Origin: Thiohalophilus sp.
GTDB lineage: Bacteria; Pseudomonadota; Gammaproteobacteria; UBA6429; Thiohalophilaceae
Assembly (NCBI RefSeq): GCF_034522235.1
Contig: NZ_JAXHLN010000002.1
Location: forward strand, 372,896-436,895
DNA length: 64,000 nucleotides
Reading direction: 5' to 3'
In this document: positions 1-8,731 of the stretch, one piece after another
How the letters are laid out: the number at the start of each line of letters is the position of its first letter
How positions within the stretch are numbered: the first letter of the stretch is position 1
Program-made: the position numbers and the translations under genes
Notes under the pieces: model-generated
Database searches by the model: none
What the model was told of the DNA's origin: nothing
The model's input: only the letters and a program-made list of their open reading frames with translations

Positions 1-50
1 GCTTTATTACACTGGTCTTGCCGTCGGTGCTGGAACTGGGTGTCAACTGA
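1..50 (+). CDS. C-terminal end of an upstream gene, possibly an RND-type permease
   Basis: Only 15 codons and a TGA stop (48-50) are visible, read from base 3. The peptide FITLVLPSVLELGVN resembles the last membrane helix and tail of RND-superfamily transporters, which often end in a TLxVLPxxxEL-type segment. An RND efflux operon follows about 400 bases downstream. The fragment is too short to identify with confidence, and any membrane protein ending in a hydrophobic helix would also fit. Confidence 0.3.
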   Translation, partial: FITLVLPSVLELGVN

Positions 51-446
51 CGCCCTGTCTTTTTTTGATGAAGAGTGTTTCCTGCGCGGCAGCGAGGGAC
101 GCTTTCAGATCGACAGCCTGATTCCCGTCTCCGGCAACGGCGTGGTGATGGGCGCCGAAGAAGACGGATCGGGGCTGCGTGATGTGACACTGAGCCAGGA
201 GGCGCTGGCTGCCCGAACAAAGTTCCTGTGATACCACGAAAACTCTGATGCCGGTGGCGCGATTGCCGCCTTGCCGGCCTGATCGGTCCGACAGGCGCTG
301 CGGCGTATTGACAGTGATAGAATGGAACCCCGGCGCCAGTCGGAACTCAAACTTTATTATCAGAACCTTGCCATCTGGCCATACAGCCTGGCCGTGACAC
401 TGGCGTCATCCCGGGGTGCCCCGTTTCCCGTAACCGAGTGAATTGA
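51..446. other. Intergenic region without a convincing gene
   Basis: About 400 bases separate the first stop codon from the efflux adaptor gene. A GTG-initiated frame of 63 codons (40-231) overlaps the preceding reading frame and has no recognisable motif, so it is not called. TTGACA occurs at 308-313, but no good -10 hexamer lies at the right distance. The promoter of the efflux operon is probably here but cannot be pinned down. Confidence 0.5.
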
Positions 447-1616
447 ATGGCTATGATCTGGCGTAAACGAAAAACCTGGCTGCTGTTATTGCTGCCAGTG
501 CTGATTGCGATCGGCTGGTTGCTGTACACCAACCTTAATGAAGCACCCCGGCAGCAGGGCAGGGAGTCCGATCGGGCCCTGCCTGTTGAAGTTGCCGAGG
601 TGCGCCGGGGCCCCATGCAGATGCAGCGGACCTTCAGCGGGACACTGCAGGCCCGCGCCCAGTTTGTGGTAGCGCCCAAGATCAGCGGCCGGGTCAAGAA
701 ACTCTATGTGGACCTGGCCGATTCGGTCACCCGCGGACAGGTGGTGGCGGAACTGGACGATGAAGAGTACCAGCAGGCCGTGGCCCGGGCCGAAGCGGAT
801 CTCGAGGTCGCCCGCGCCAATCTCGAAGCCGCCAAAAGCGCGCTGGAAATCGCCCGGCGGGAACTGGCCCGGGTGGATCAACTGCGCAAGCAGGGGTTGA
901 CCACCGATACCCAGTACGATGTCGCCAAGGCCAATCAGCTGGCCAAGCAGGCAGAAGTGGAGGTGGCCCGGGCCAATTTGCGCAAGGCCGAATCGGTGCT
1001 GGAAACCAGTCGCATCCAGCTGGGTTATACCCGGGTCAGGGCGGAATGGAGCGAGGGTCAGGAGCTGCGGGTGGTGGGCGAACGCTATGTGGATGAGGGC
1101 GATACCGTGTCGGCCAATGCGGCCTTGTTGCGCGTGGTCGAACCGGATCCCCTGATGGCGGTGATTCAGGTGACCGAGGCCGGTTATGCCCATCTGCAAG
1201 CCGGGCAACCGGCCACCCTGACCACCGCCGCCTACCCGGGCGAATCGTTCGCGGCGCGTATCGAACGCATCGCCCCGCTGTTCAGTGAAGCCACGCGCCA
1301 GGCCCGGGTTGAGTTGCGGGTGAATAATCCCACGCATCGGCTCAAACCCGGCATGTTTATTCGTGCCACGATTACACTGCAGGAGTTCGAGGCGGCGATC
1401 AGCGTACCGGAACTGGCCCTGACCGTGCGCGAGGGTGAACAGGGTGTGTTCGTGCTCGACGAGGAGACACAGCAGGTGCGCTGGCAGCCGGTGACTGCGG
1501 ACTTTCGCCAGGACGACTGGCGGCGCATTCTCGAACCGGCTGATCTGCGTGGCCGGGTCGTTACTCTGGGCCAGCAGTTTCTTGATGACGGTGTTGCTGT
1601 CAGGGTCGTTGAGTAG
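447..1616 (+). CDS. RND efflux periplasmic adaptor (membrane fusion) protein
   Basis: The 389-residue protein has the layout of HlyD/AcrA-type adaptors that bridge an RND pump to an outer-membrane channel. A single hydrophobic anchor lies at residues about 10-28. A first lipoyl/barrel-sandwich half around 60-110 contains the motif APKISGRVKKLYVDLADSV. A long coiled-coil hairpin rich in Ala, Glu and Arg spans about 110-195. The second lipoyl half (RYVDEGDTVSANAALLRVVE) and a beta-barrel domain follow, with the usual LKPGMFIRATI segment. The stop is 6 bases before the permease start, so the two are one operon. No TolC-like gene follows, so the outer-membrane partner must be encoded elsewhere. 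The substrate cannot be told from sequence. Confidence 0.93.
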   Translation: MAMIWRKRKTWLLLLLPVLIAIGWLLYTNLNEAPRQQGRESDRALPVEVAEVRRGPMQMQRTFSGTLQARAQFVVAPKISGRVKKLYVDLADSVTRGQVVAELDDEEYQQAVARAEADLEVARANLEAAKSALEIARRELARVDQLRKQGLTTDTQYDVAKANQLAKQAEVEVARANLRKAESVLETSRIQLGYTRVRAEWSEGQELRVVGERYVDEGDTVSANAALLRVVEPDPLMAVIQVTEAGYAHLQAGQPATLTTAAYPGESFAARIERIAPLFSEATRQARVELRVNNPTHRLKPGMFIRATITLQEFEAAISVPELALTVREGEQGVFVLDEETQQVRWQPVTADFRQDDWRRILEPADLRGRVVTLGQQFLDDGVAVRVVE

Positions 1617-1622
1617 GCACGG

Positions 1623-4600
1623 ATGATTCTTGCCGACGCCAGTGTCAGACGACCGGTTTTCACCAGCATGGTGGCGCTGGCGATCATCATTATCGGCCTG
1701 GTATCGATGACCCGGCTGCAGATCGATCTGCTGCCCAGTGTCGAACTGCCCACCCTGAATGTCCGCGCCCAGTACGAAAATGCCAGCCCCGAAGTCATGG
1801 AGCGCATGGTTACCCAGATCCTCGAGGAGATCGTGGCCACGGTGCCCGGCGTCGAGGAGATCGTTTCGCAATCCTCCGAAGGCACGGCCAACGTGCGGGT
1901 CAGTTTTTCCTGGGATACGGATATCAATGTCGCCGCCTCCGACATGCGCGCCCGGCTTGATGATGAGCGCAGTGAATTACCGGACGAGGTGACCGGGCTG
2001 CGGGTGCGCAAGTACGACATCGACAGTTTCCCGGTGGTGTTGATGGGGGTGTCGAGCGATATCGACCCGGTCGAGCTGACCCGGATCATCGAGGACCATA
2101 TCCGCCATCGCTTTACCCGGATCCCCGGGGTGGCGCAGGTAGATCCCTGGGGCGGCTTCAATCGGGAAGTGCGCGTGGCGCTGGATCCGGATCGCATCAA
2201 TGCCCTGCAACTGCCGATGAACCAGATCCTGGCCGCCCTGCGCGATGCCAACCTCGATCTGCCGGCCGGCAATCTGGATCAGGGCCGTTACCAGATGACT
2301 TTGCGGGTCCCGGCCGAGTTTGCCAGCCTGGATCAGATCCGCGATACGGTCATTGTTCGGCGCGAGGACGGTTTTGTCACCATCGGCCAGATTGCGCGGG
2401 TGGTGGATACCTATGCGAAGCAGGATCGGATCATCCGGATCAACGGCAAACAGGGCGTGCGCCTGGCGGTGCGTAAACAGTCGGGCGCCAATACCGTGGA
2501 TGTCTCGCGCCGGATCTTGCAGGAGATCGACTCGGTCAATCGCGCTTATCCGCAGTTGAAGATCGTGCCGGTGATTAATCAGGGTAACTTTATCGAACGC
2601 TCGATTACCAATGTGTCCCGCTCGGTGCTCTATGGCGGGGCGCTGGCGATTCTGGTGCTGCTGTTTTTCCTGCGTAACATCCGCAGTACCGCGGTTATCT
2701 CGGTGGCGATCCCCATTTCGGTGATCGCCACCTTTGCCCTGTTGTATTTCGCCGGGCTGACCATCAATCTCATGACCCTGGCGGGACTGGCGCTGGGGGT
2801 CGGGATGATGGTCGACAGCTCGGTGGTGGTGATGGAAAACGTCTTTCGACGTCGCCAGGAACTCAACGAGCCTACGCCGGTGGCCGCCGTCGAAGGCACC
2901 CGCGAAGTTGGCACGGCCATCATTGCCAGTACCCTCACCACGCTGGTGATCTTCTTGCCGCTGGTCTTCGTCGAAGGGGTGACCGGTATCCTGTTTCAGG
3001 ATCTGGGGCTGGTGGTGGTATTTTCCCTGTTATGTGCCCTGCTGGTTTCCCTGAGCCTGGTGCCGATGATGGCGGGGCGGTTGCTTGCGGGGCAGTCCGC
3101 TTCCGGGACATATCGCAGTCGTTATGCCGGGTTGAACCGGCTGATTGACGCCAGTGGCAAGGGGCTGGATAAACTGGCGGACCGCTATCAGCAGATACTG
3201 TCCCTGGCCCTGCGTTATCGGCGCCGCAGTATTCTGAGCGCGGTCGGATTGTTGCTGGGCAGCCTGTTGTTATTACCGTTTATCGGCACCGAGTTTCTGC
3301 CGCCCAGTGACGAGGGCGAGGTGCGGATCAGCGGGGAAATGGAAGTCGGGACCCGGCTGGATCTGGTGGATCGCCAGACCCGCAAGATGGAATCCATTGT
3401 GTATGCGGCGGTACCCGAGATGGTCTCCTCGGTCGCCAGCGTGGTGACCGCCAGCCGGCGGGCCGGCGGTGCCTCGCGCGGGGAGATCCGCCTGTCACTG
3501 GTCCCCGCCACCGAACGTGAGCGTTCCAATACCGAGATCGCACAGGATTTGCGCCAGCGGCTGGAGGGCAAGATCGCGGGCATGCAAATCCGCACCCGCG
3601 CGCCACAGGGACAGTTCCTGCTGGAGCGTTTGCTGGCCGGGGGAGAGGGCATCAATGTGGAAGTCCGCGGTTTCGATTTCGATACGATCGACCAGCTATC
3701 GAAACGGGTGGCCGGGACGGTGGCCGAAGTCGAGGGCATTACCGATGTGGAAATCAGCCGTCGTGCCGGCATTCCACAACTGGCGATCGACATCGATCGC
3801 AACAAGGCGGCGGATCTGGGCCTGAGTCCGCGTGATGTGGCCGAGGTCTTCGAGACGGCCGTGGCCGGATCGCAGGCCGGTGAATACCGTACTGAAGGCG
3901 ATTCCTATCGCATTCTGGTCCAGATCGAGGACGTCGAGCAGCGCGATATCGAGGAAGTGCTGAATCTGGCGCTGAGTACCCCGCGCGGCGAGCAGGTCAC
4001 CCTGCGCAATCTGGTGACGGTCGATTTCAGTCAGGGCCCGGTGATCATCGAACGCAAGGATCAGGAGCGGCTGATCACCGTCACCGGCAATATCGCCGGC
4101 CGGGATCTGGGCTCGGTGGCGGCGGCTATCCAGACCCGGCTGGATCAGATCCCGCGGCCGCGCGGCTATGAGCTGCTGATCGTCGGCAAGTTCGAGGAGC
4201 AGCAGGAAGCGTTTCAGCAATTGCTGATCTCCTTACTGCTGGCGGTCTTGCTGGTTTACATGGTGCTGGCGTCCCAGTATGAATCGTTTCGTGATCCGCT
4301 CATTGTCATGATCTCGGTCCCCCTGGCGGCGATCGGCGTAATCAGCATATTGTTCATAACCGGGACGACCCTTAATCTGCAATCCTATATTGGCTGTATC
4401 ATGCTCGGCGGAATCGTGGTCAATAATGCGATTCTGCTGGTGGATCAGGCCGGTCGCCTGCGCCGTGAAGGATTCGAGCTGCAGCCGGCGGTGATCGAGG
4501 CCGGTCGCCGCCGCCTGCGACCGATCCTGATGACGACCCTGACCACCATTCTCGCCCTGTTGCCGCTGGCACTGGGGATCGGCGAGGGCGCGGATGCCCA

Positions 4601-4706
4601 GGCACCGATGGCCCGGGCGGTCATTGGCGGCCTGACCGCCTCGACCCTGATCACCCTGGTATTGATTCCGGTTCTCTACACCATTGTGCATCAGCGTGAG
4701 CGTTAG
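1623..4706 (+). CDS. RND efflux permease, HAE-1/AcrB-like
   Basis: The 1,027 residues match the normal size of a proton-driven AcrB-type pump. The visible plan is an N-terminal helix, a large periplasmic loop, a block of helices from about residue 335, a second periplasmic loop and a C-terminal helix block. The TM4 motif reads [15 protein letters not shown]: the first of the two conserved Asp residues of AcrB (D407) is kept, while the second (D408) is Ser. Other family motifs such as [10 protein letters not shown] and [14 protein letters not shown] are present. The gene follows the adaptor at a 6-base gap. It is a confident RND permease; the substrate is unknown, and lipids, drugs or metabolites are all possible. 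Confidence 0.94.
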   Translation: MILADASVRRPVFTSMVALAIIIIGLVSMTRLQIDLLPSVELPTLNVRAQYENASPEVMERMVTQILEEIVATVPGVEEIVSQSSEGTANVRVSFSWDTDINVAASDMRARLDDERSELPDEVTGLRVRKYDIDSFPVVLMGVSSDIDPVELTRIIEDHIRHRFTRIPGVAQVDPWGGFNREVRVALDPDRINALQLPMNQILAALRDANLDLPAGNLDQGRYQMTLRVPAEFASLDQIRDTVIVRREDGFVTIGQIARVVDTYAKQDRIIRINGKQGVRLAVRKQSGANTVDVSRRILQEIDSVNRAYPQLKIVPVINQGNFIERSITNVSRSVLYGGALAILVLLFFLRNIRSTAVISVAIPISVIATFALLYFAGLTINLMTLAGLALGVGMMVDSSVVVMENVFRRRQELNEPTPVAAVEGTREVGTAIIASTLTTLVIFLPLVFVEGVTGILFQDLGLVVVFSLLCALLVSLSLVPMMAGRLLAGQSASGTYRSRYAGLNRLIDASGKGLDKLADRYQQILSLALRYRRRSILSAVGLLLGSLLLLPFIGTEFLPPSDEGEVRISGEMEVGTRLDLVDRQTRKMESIVYAAVPEMVSSVASVVTASRRAGGASRGEIRLSLVPATERERSNTEIAQDLRQRLEGKIAGMQIRTRAPQGQFLLERLLAGGEGINVEVRGFDFDTIDQLSKRVAGTVAEVEGITDVEISRRAGIPQLAIDIDRNKAADLGLSPRDVAEVFETAVAGSQAGEYRTEGDSYRILVQIEDVEQRDIEEVLNLALSTPRGEQVTLRNLVTVDFSQGPVIIERKDQERLITVTGNIAGRDLGSVAAAIQTRLDQIPRPRGYELLIVGKFEEQQEAFQQLLISLLLAVLLVYMVLASQYESFRDPLIVMISVPLAAIGVISILFITGTTLNLQSYIGCIMLGGIVVNNAILLVDQAGRLRREGFELQPAVIEAGRRRLRPILMTTLTTILALLPLALGIGEGADAQAPMARAVIGGLTASTLITLVLIPVLYTIVHQRER

Positions 4707-4842
4707 CCTACTGATTGAACGGCGGCCGTGGCCTGCCGGGACAGTTTTGGGGTGATCGAAACAGTGATTATTTTCTTCTGATTAATCAAGCGTTAACGTT
4801 CTGGTTCATGCGCCGGGGAAGCCGGTCGCGAAGAACCGATTG

Positions 4843-5103
4843 TTATGCGGCTGATTCGCGCTCAATATCCCAGCCAGGAAATACCAGTACAGCCGGATGG
4901 CAATTCAGTGCTCGTGCCAATACTTTTGCTCGTTCAACTCCGAGTTGAACACGATCATTTTCTATCGCGGAAATCGTTGACTGTGGAATGCCTGTTAATT
5001 CGGCCAGCTCGTTTTGGCTGAGTTCCTGCAACTCACGCAGGATTCTGACAGATTCTCCTACGGAGACATCAATACGTGGTTTGGCTTTGGAATAATCTTT
5101 CAT
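4843..5103 (-). CDS. XRE-family antitoxin of a type II toxin-antitoxin pair
   Basis: The protein has 86 residues when started at the ATG at 5101-5103. An upstream in-frame alternative at 5136 lies inside the toxin gene and has a poorer ribosome site. GGAGG sits just before the chosen ATG, within the end of the toxin gene, and one base separates the two genes, so translation is likely coupled. Residues about 25-75 form a Cro/C1 helix-turn-helix (QNELAELTGIPQSTISAIEND). It should neutralise the RelE-like toxin and repress the shared promoter. Toxin-first order is as in higBA-type modules. Confidence 0.85.
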   Translation of the reverse strand: MKDYSKAKPRIDVSVGESVRILRELQELSQNELAELTGIPQSTISAIENDRVQLGVERAKVLARALNCHPAVLVFPGWDIERESAA

Positions 5104-5104
5104 A

Positions 5105-5386
5105 CTATTTCCTCCGATAATCGTGAGGCGTGACACTTACAACTTCTATGAGAATTCTATCCTTCTCGACCTTATAGATAACTCTATATTGCTGATTTAA
5201 GCGGGATGACCTGTGCCCCTTCCACTCCCCACTTAACGATTCATCACGTAATCCTTTGATTTTACGCAATCCATGAGGACCAGACAGGGTCACGATATCC
5301 TTCCACTTCTCGTACCGTTTTAGTACGTCGGTTGGAATTGAATCGAGTTGTTTGGAAACGCGCCTGTGTTCATATATAGTCCACAT
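5105..5386 (-). CDS. RelE/HigB-like toxin, probable mRNA interferase
   Basis: The small basic protein of 93 residues has the RelE/ParE-fold pattern: an N-terminal WTIYEHRRVSKQLDSIP segment, then a strand with GLRKIKGLRDE and the C-terminal signature YRVIYKVEKDRILIEVVSV followed by HDYRRK. RelE-family toxins cut mRNA at the ribosome; whether this one does so or acts like ParE cannot be decided. It is the first gene of a two-gene operon with the XRE antitoxin. The start codon overlaps a perfect palindrome that probably serves as the autoregulatory operator. Confidence 0.85.
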   Translation of the reverse strand: MWTIYEHRRVSKQLDSIPTDVLKRYEKWKDIVTLSGPHGLRKIKGLRDESLSGEWKGHRSSRLNQQYRVIYKVEKDRILIEVVSVTPHDYRRK

Positions 5387-5418
5387 ACTATATATAGTAT
5401 ATATACCAATTATGGTAT
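5385..5418 (-). promoter_or_regulatory. Double palindromic operator/promoter of the toxin-antitoxin operon
   Basis: Two dyads stand side by side. A perfect 16-bp palindrome (ATACTATATATAGTAT) spans 5385-5400 and overlaps the toxin start codon. A second dyad with arms ATACCA/TGGTAT around ATTA spans 5403-5418. The AT-rich sequence also supplies possible -10 elements reading leftward. This layout fits repression by the antitoxin or toxin-antitoxin complex; the function is inferred. Confidence 0.6.
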
Positions 5419-5451
5419 GTCAATGATTTTTTCGCATAACGACCAATTCCT

Positions 5452-5505
5452 GGGGTCAGGTCATGCGTGTTTTTTCTTGAAAGGCAAAAGGCAAGACCTG
5501 ACCCC
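5452..5505. repeat. REP-like inverted repeat with GGGGTCAGGTC arms
   Basis: GGGGTCAGGTC at 5452-5462 is matched exactly by its inverse at 5495-5505 across a 32-base spacer. Such palindromes often occur dispersed in Gammaproteobacterial genomes and are thought to be mobilised by REP-associated tyrosine transposases. No transposase is in the window and this is the only copy seen here. It lies between the toxin promoter and the 3' end of yceI. Confidence 0.6.
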
Positions 5506-5545
5506 GGTGGGCCCGTTTGAGATGTCGGCTGTTATGCGCGGAACG

Positions 5546-6124
5546 TTACTGACGAATCCCTTCGATCGAGAGTTCCAGCTCGGCATAGGTCGAGGCCGGG
5601 CCCAGATCGTAATCGATATTGAAATCCTTCAGCTTGATGGTGGTGGTGCCTGAAAACCCGCGGCGATAACCGCCCCAGGGGTCCTCGCCGTGACCGATAT
5701 GTTTAACGTCGATGGTGACATTGCGAGTCGCATCCTTGATGGTCAGGTCACCTTTCAGGGTGGCGGTCCCGTTACCATGATCTTCGAAGGAGGTGCTGAC
5801 AAAACGGGCCTCGGGGTATTTGCTGACGTGGAAGAAATCTTCCTCGCGCAGGTGCTTGTCGCGTTCGGCATGGTTGGAATCGATACTATCCATGTCGATG
5901 GTGATGTTGACCTTCGAGTTATTCGGATTATCTTCATCGTAGGTGAAGCTGCCGTCAAAATCATTGAAGCGGCCATACAGCCAGCTGTAGCCCAGGTGCT
6001 GAATGCGGAACTGAACAAAGGCATGTTGCCCTTCGGTGTCGATTTTGTACTCTGCGGCCATCAGCGGGCCGGAGGCAAGTAATAACAGGCCGGTTATAAA
6101 TGAAGTAATGCGCATGCGTGACAT
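5546..6124 (-). CDS. yceI: YceI-family periplasmic lipid-binding protein
   Basis: The 192-residue precursor has a cleavable signal peptide (about residues 1-23, ending LMAAEYKID). The mature part shows the YceI lipocalin-like barrel, with the characteristic start YKIDTEGQHAFVQFRIQHLGYSWLYGRF split over two strands and a KGDLTIKDATRNVTIDV segment. Family members bind isoprenoid or quinone-like lipids in a closed beta barrel; the exact physiological role is unsettled. It lies 22 bases downstream of a cytochrome b561 gene on the same strand, the same order as yceJ-yceI in Escherichia coli, so the two are probably co-transcribed and act together in membrane redox or isoprenoid handling. Confidence 0.9.
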   Translation of the reverse strand: MSRMRITSFITGLLLLASGPLMAAEYKIDTEGQHAFVQFRIQHLGYSWLYGRFNDFDGSFTYDEDNPNNSKVNITIDMDSIDSNHAERDKHLREEDFFHVSKYPEARFVSTSFEDHGNGTATLKGDLTIKDATRNVTIDVKHIGHGEDPWGGYRRGFSGTTTIKLKDFNIDYDLGPASTYAELELSIEGIRQ

Positions 6125-6146
6125 AATGAACTCCTTGTTATTTGTC

Positions 6147-6689
6147 TTAAGTGGAACGTAATATGCGACGCAGGGTAGCGTCGCGGTCGAAAAAATGGTG
6201 TTTGAGTGCCGCCAGGGTATGGCCGCTGCTCAGGACAATCAGCCCCCAGGCCAGCCACAGATGAATCAGGCCGGCAATATCTTCCTGGTTGGGCAAACCG
6301 TGCACGCTGGCCGGCACGGCAAACCAGTCAAACACCTCGATCGGCTTGCCCTTGGCGGTGGAAATGAGATAACCGCTGATCAGTACTGCCAACAGAAAAA
6401 GATAGAGCAGCCAGTGCATGACACCGGCCAGGCGTTTTTCCAGCGGTGGGCCGATCGGCTCGGGATGGGGATTGCCCCATCGCCATAGCAGTCGCAGCAG
6501 GACCAGCACAAACAACAGCAACCCCACCGACTTGTGGATTGCCGGGGCCGTGGTATACCAGCTGTCGTAGTAGGTCAGCTCCACCATCCACAGCCCCAGT
6601 GCAAACAGGCCGATGACGGCCAGCGCCGTCAGCCAGTGGAGAATAATGGCCACCGGGCCGTAACCGCTTGTCGTGTTACCCAGGCGCAT
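6147..6689 (-). CDS. yceJ: Cytochrome b561 family membrane protein (YceJ-like)
   Basis: Started at the ATG at 6687-6689 the protein has 180 residues and four hydrophobic helices. The histidines expected for two b-type hemes are visible: ILHWLTAL in helix 1, AIHKSVG in helix 2, GVMHWLLY in helix 3, and the helix 4 region with LIHLWLAW and SGHTLAALKHHFF. Such proteins pass electrons between the quinone pool and periplasmic or soluble partners. The upstream in-frame ATG would add 22 non-hydrophobic residues and is less likely. The gene precedes yceI in an operon. Confidence 0.88.
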   Translation of the reverse strand: MRLGNTTSGYGPVAIILHWLTALAVIGLFALGLWMVELTYYDSWYTTAPAIHKSVGLLLFVLVLLRLLWRWGNPHPEPIGPPLEKRLAGVMHWLLYLFLLAVLISGYLISTAKGKPIEVFDWFAVPASVHGLPNQEDIAGLIHLWLAWGLIVLSSGHTLAALKHHFFDRDATLRRILRST

Positions 6690-6775
6690 AAAACTATAGA
6701 GCTCCTGTCGATTGAATAAGGGACATCGGTGTTGAATCATGCATGCGTGCGACAATGATATCCCGGGTTAAGTTT

Positions 6776-6936
6776 CACCACGAAGACACGAAGACACGAA
6801 GACACGAAGACACGAAGACACGAAGACACGAAGACACGAAGACACGAAGGAACGCAGTATGGCGTTTTGCCTTGAGCCGCAATTACACCGTCTGCATAGT
6901 GACAACGACTCTTCGTGACTTCGAGCCTTCGTGGTT
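6776..6936. repeat. 8-bp tandem array flanked by an inverted arm (cgaagaca repeat)
   Basis: The 8-bp unit CGAAGACA is repeated perfectly about 8.6 times at 6781-6849. It begins with CACCACGAAG at 6776. An inverted, diverged copy of the same consensus (CTTCGTGACTTCGAGCCTTC, continuing GTGGTTC) lies at 6911-6936, so the block is an imperfect hairpin with a repeat-expanded left arm. It lies between yceJ and the metallo-hydrolase gene. Reading it as protein gives only a low-complexity His-Glu-Asp-Thr-Lys-Arg peptide, so it is treated as non-coding. Confidence 0.85.
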
Positions 6937-7019
6937 CGGGTTTTATACCCCGGCCTTGTCGCTAAAATGTCAGGCAGCGCTGTGCGCAACCTGATCGACG
7001 TCTGGTATTGGAATGCGTA

Positions 7020-7964
7020 TTAAAAAGTCGCGGCTTCAACCTGTAAATAGACCCGCGGCACATCCCGTGGCAGCTTTTCGTCCATGCCGGGATACCTGTC
7101 GGCAAAATCAGACAGTTGTTCGCGTACCAGCGGTACGGTCTCATAGGCGGCCAGGCCGTTATTAACCCCTTCTTCCACGGCCTGCCATAGCGCGCTCAGC
7201 AGTTCATGCAGCCGTTCAATGCCACGGACATCCGTGACGCTGCCGTGTCCCGGTATGACCACGTCGGGCTGCAATTGTTCCAGCTCGGGCAGCAGCGTGA
7301 TCCATTGCTGCAGGTTTGAATTGATGGTCGAGGGCATGCGATCGGCGTAGATGACATCGCCGCTGATCAGCACCCTGTCATCCGGCAACCAGAGCAGCAG
7401 ATCGCCCGGTGAGTGGCTGTCACCGGAAGGAAACAGCACGATTCGTTTGTTACCCGGTAGCCGTTCCTGGCGTGAGTCAATGGGGGTGTCGGGCGGGACA
7501 ATTCTGGAATCGCCGGTGGCGCCGTCGGTCAGGCGTTTGAAACTGGCAACCCAGTTTTCTCCCTGTGATTTGATCTGATCGATGACTGATTGGGTCGCAT
7601 AGATTTGCTCGACAGTGTCTTCGAAGGCCGCGTTACCCAGCCAGTGATCGCCGTGGGCGTGGGTGTTGAGAATCCAGCGCACCGGTTGATCGGTTACCCC
7701 GGCAATGGCCGTTTTCAAGGCGTCGCCGATCTCGGTGGAACTGCCGGTATCCACCACCAGTACGCCGTTGCCGGTAACGACAAAGGCGCTGTTCGAATTC
7801 CAGCCACGATTTTGCGGATTGGGTAACTCCCGGGTCGGCGGGATAACGGCGTAGATACCGTCGGCAACCTGTTGCGGTTGCATGGTGATCTCGGACGCGG
7901 CCGCTGCGCTCGTCGCCAGTAAAATAGTCAGGCTGAATATACCGCACACAAGGCGTCGGAACAT
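7020..7964 (-). CDS. Periplasmic metallo-beta-lactamase-fold hydrolase (SoxH-like)
   Basis: The 314-residue precursor, started at the ATG at 7962-7964, carries a signal peptide (RRLVCGIFSLTILLATSAAAA). The metal-binding motif HAHGDH is clear, as are GDSHSPGDLLLWLP and GDVIYADRMP (bridging Asp) and the final PGHG, so both metal sites should be intact. Exported members of this group occur next to sulfur-oxidation or quinoprotein genes and include SoxH-like proteins, but neither context is present here. The true substrate is unknown and antibiotic hydrolysis should not be assumed. The gene is monocistronic by position. Confidence 0.85.
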   Translation of the reverse strand: MFRRLVCGIFSLTILLATSAAAASEITMQPQQVADGIYAVIPPTRELPNPQNRGWNSNSAFVVTGNGVLVVDTGSSTEIGDALKTAIAGVTDQPVRWILNTHAHGDHWLGNAAFEDTVEQIYATQSVIDQIKSQGENWVASFKRLTDGATGDSRIVPPDTPIDSRQERLPGNKRIVLFPSGDSHSPGDLLLWLPDDRVLISGDVIYADRMPSTINSNLQQWITLLPELEQLQPDVVIPGHGSVTDVRGIERLHELLSALWQAVEEGVNNGLAAYETVPLVREQLSDFADRYPGMDEKLPRDVPRVYLQVEAATF

Positions 7965-8171
7965 GGTGTTTGAATCCTTCAAAACGTGAATGGATTTCAT
8001 TCTATCAGGCAGGCGCTTGTCGTGAAGCGGTTCGGTGAGTTATTTGCGGGCTATGTCGTTTGTCGGGCAACATTGCAACAAGTCTGTAACATTGTGGCGG
8101 GTTGTTCGAGAACCATGTCTTATCCGGACAACGTGTCCGCGTTATACATGAATACTGTCCGGGCACAGTGA

Positions 8172-8405
8172 TTACCGCACGGACCGTTCCGTTGCGGCGG
8201 CGTTTTGTTCCAGCACCAGCACCGGTCCGTCAGCGGCCCTGTCCAGAATGATGGGTTCGAAATCCTGTTCGGGGCTGAGCCCGAGGCCATCAAGGATGTC
8301 AGCCGCCAGAATCCGCAACCCGGAGGCCCGGGTACCAAAAGCGATCGGCCGGCCCTCGAGATCGGCGATACGCTGATTTGTGAGGTGGTCAGCTAAAGAT
8401 AGCAC
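8172..8405 (-). pseudogene. Fragment of a TAXI/TRAP-type solute-binding protein
   Basis: The 77-codon frame contains IADLEGRPIAFGTRASGLR, then ILAADILDGLGL. This fits the segment of TAXI-family binding proteins that reads DLkGkrvavG..GSGtr..a...L...Gl. Genuine members are about 320 residues and have a signal peptide and a second lobe, all absent here. No start with a ribosome site is visible. I read it as a remnant; an unrelated small protein is possible. Confidence 0.4.
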
Positions 8406-8466
8406 GCCGCTGGCGAAGCGCGATTTTCGCCCCGGGAGGATATAAGGGCGGAATATTTTGGCGAGC

Positions 8467-8501
8467 CGAAAAAAGAAACGGCAGCCCTGGGGCTGCCGTT
8501 T
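8467..8501 (-). terminator. Rho-independent terminator of the cold-shock gene
   Basis: An 11-bp perfect stem (AAACGGCAGCC / GGCTGCCGTTT, 8476-8501) with a CTGG loop is followed, reading leftward, by a run of T residues. It lies 27 bases after the stop codon of the cold-shock gene. Confidence 0.85.
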
Positions 8502-8527
8502 CGCTGTGCGGATTGTAGAAATCCGGC

Positions 8528-8731
8528 TCAGGCGGCGGTAACGCGGGCTGCCTGCGGGCCTTTGGGGCCCTGTTCGACTTCAAAGCTGACCTGTTGGCCT
8601 TCAGCCAGAGTCCGGAAGCCATCACCGACAATGGCGGAGAAATGGACAAAGACGTCCTTGCCACCGTCTTCCGGGGTGATAAAGCCGAAACCCTTGGATT
8701 CGTTAAACCACTTAACGGTACCGTTAGTCAT
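8528..8731 (-). CDS. Cold-shock domain protein (CspA family)
   Basis: At 67 residues it is a single OB-fold cold-shock domain with both RNA-binding motifs: KGFGFI (RNP1) and DVFVHF (RNP2). It ends [10 protein letters not shown]. Family members melt RNA secondary structure and bind single-stranded nucleic acid in the cytoplasm. A long upstream leader without a gene (8732 to about 8960) is typical of cold-inducible csp transcripts. The gene is one of three csp paralogues in the window, the others being at 20845 and 38052. Confidence 0.95.
   Translation of the reverse strand: MTNGTVKWFNESKGFGFITPEDGGKDVFVHFSAIVGDGFRTLAEGQQVSFEVEQGPKGPQAARVTAA

Noticed and set aside
40-231. 63-codon GTG-initiated frame
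   Set aside because: It overlaps the preceding stop region, lacks a ribosome site and has no recognisable motif.
308-313. TTGACA as -35 of the first efflux operon
   Set aside because: No acceptable -10 hexamer lies 16-18 bases downstream.
486-1871. 461-codon leftward frame opposite the efflux adaptor
   Set aside because: It is the antisense shadow of a clear adaptor gene in G+C-rich DNA and has a low-complexity His/Gly/Gln composition.
6781-6849. CRISPR array
   Set aside because: The units are directly adjacent 8-mers without spacers, and no cas gene is near.
6743-6994. Frame encoding repeated His-Glu-Asp-Thr-Lys-Arg peptide
   Set aside because: It arises only from translating the 8-bp tandem repeat and has no start context.
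7020-7964. Antibiotic-degrading beta-lactamase
   Set aside because: The fold motifs are generic for metallo-hydrolases and the context gives no support for beta-lactam hydrolysis.
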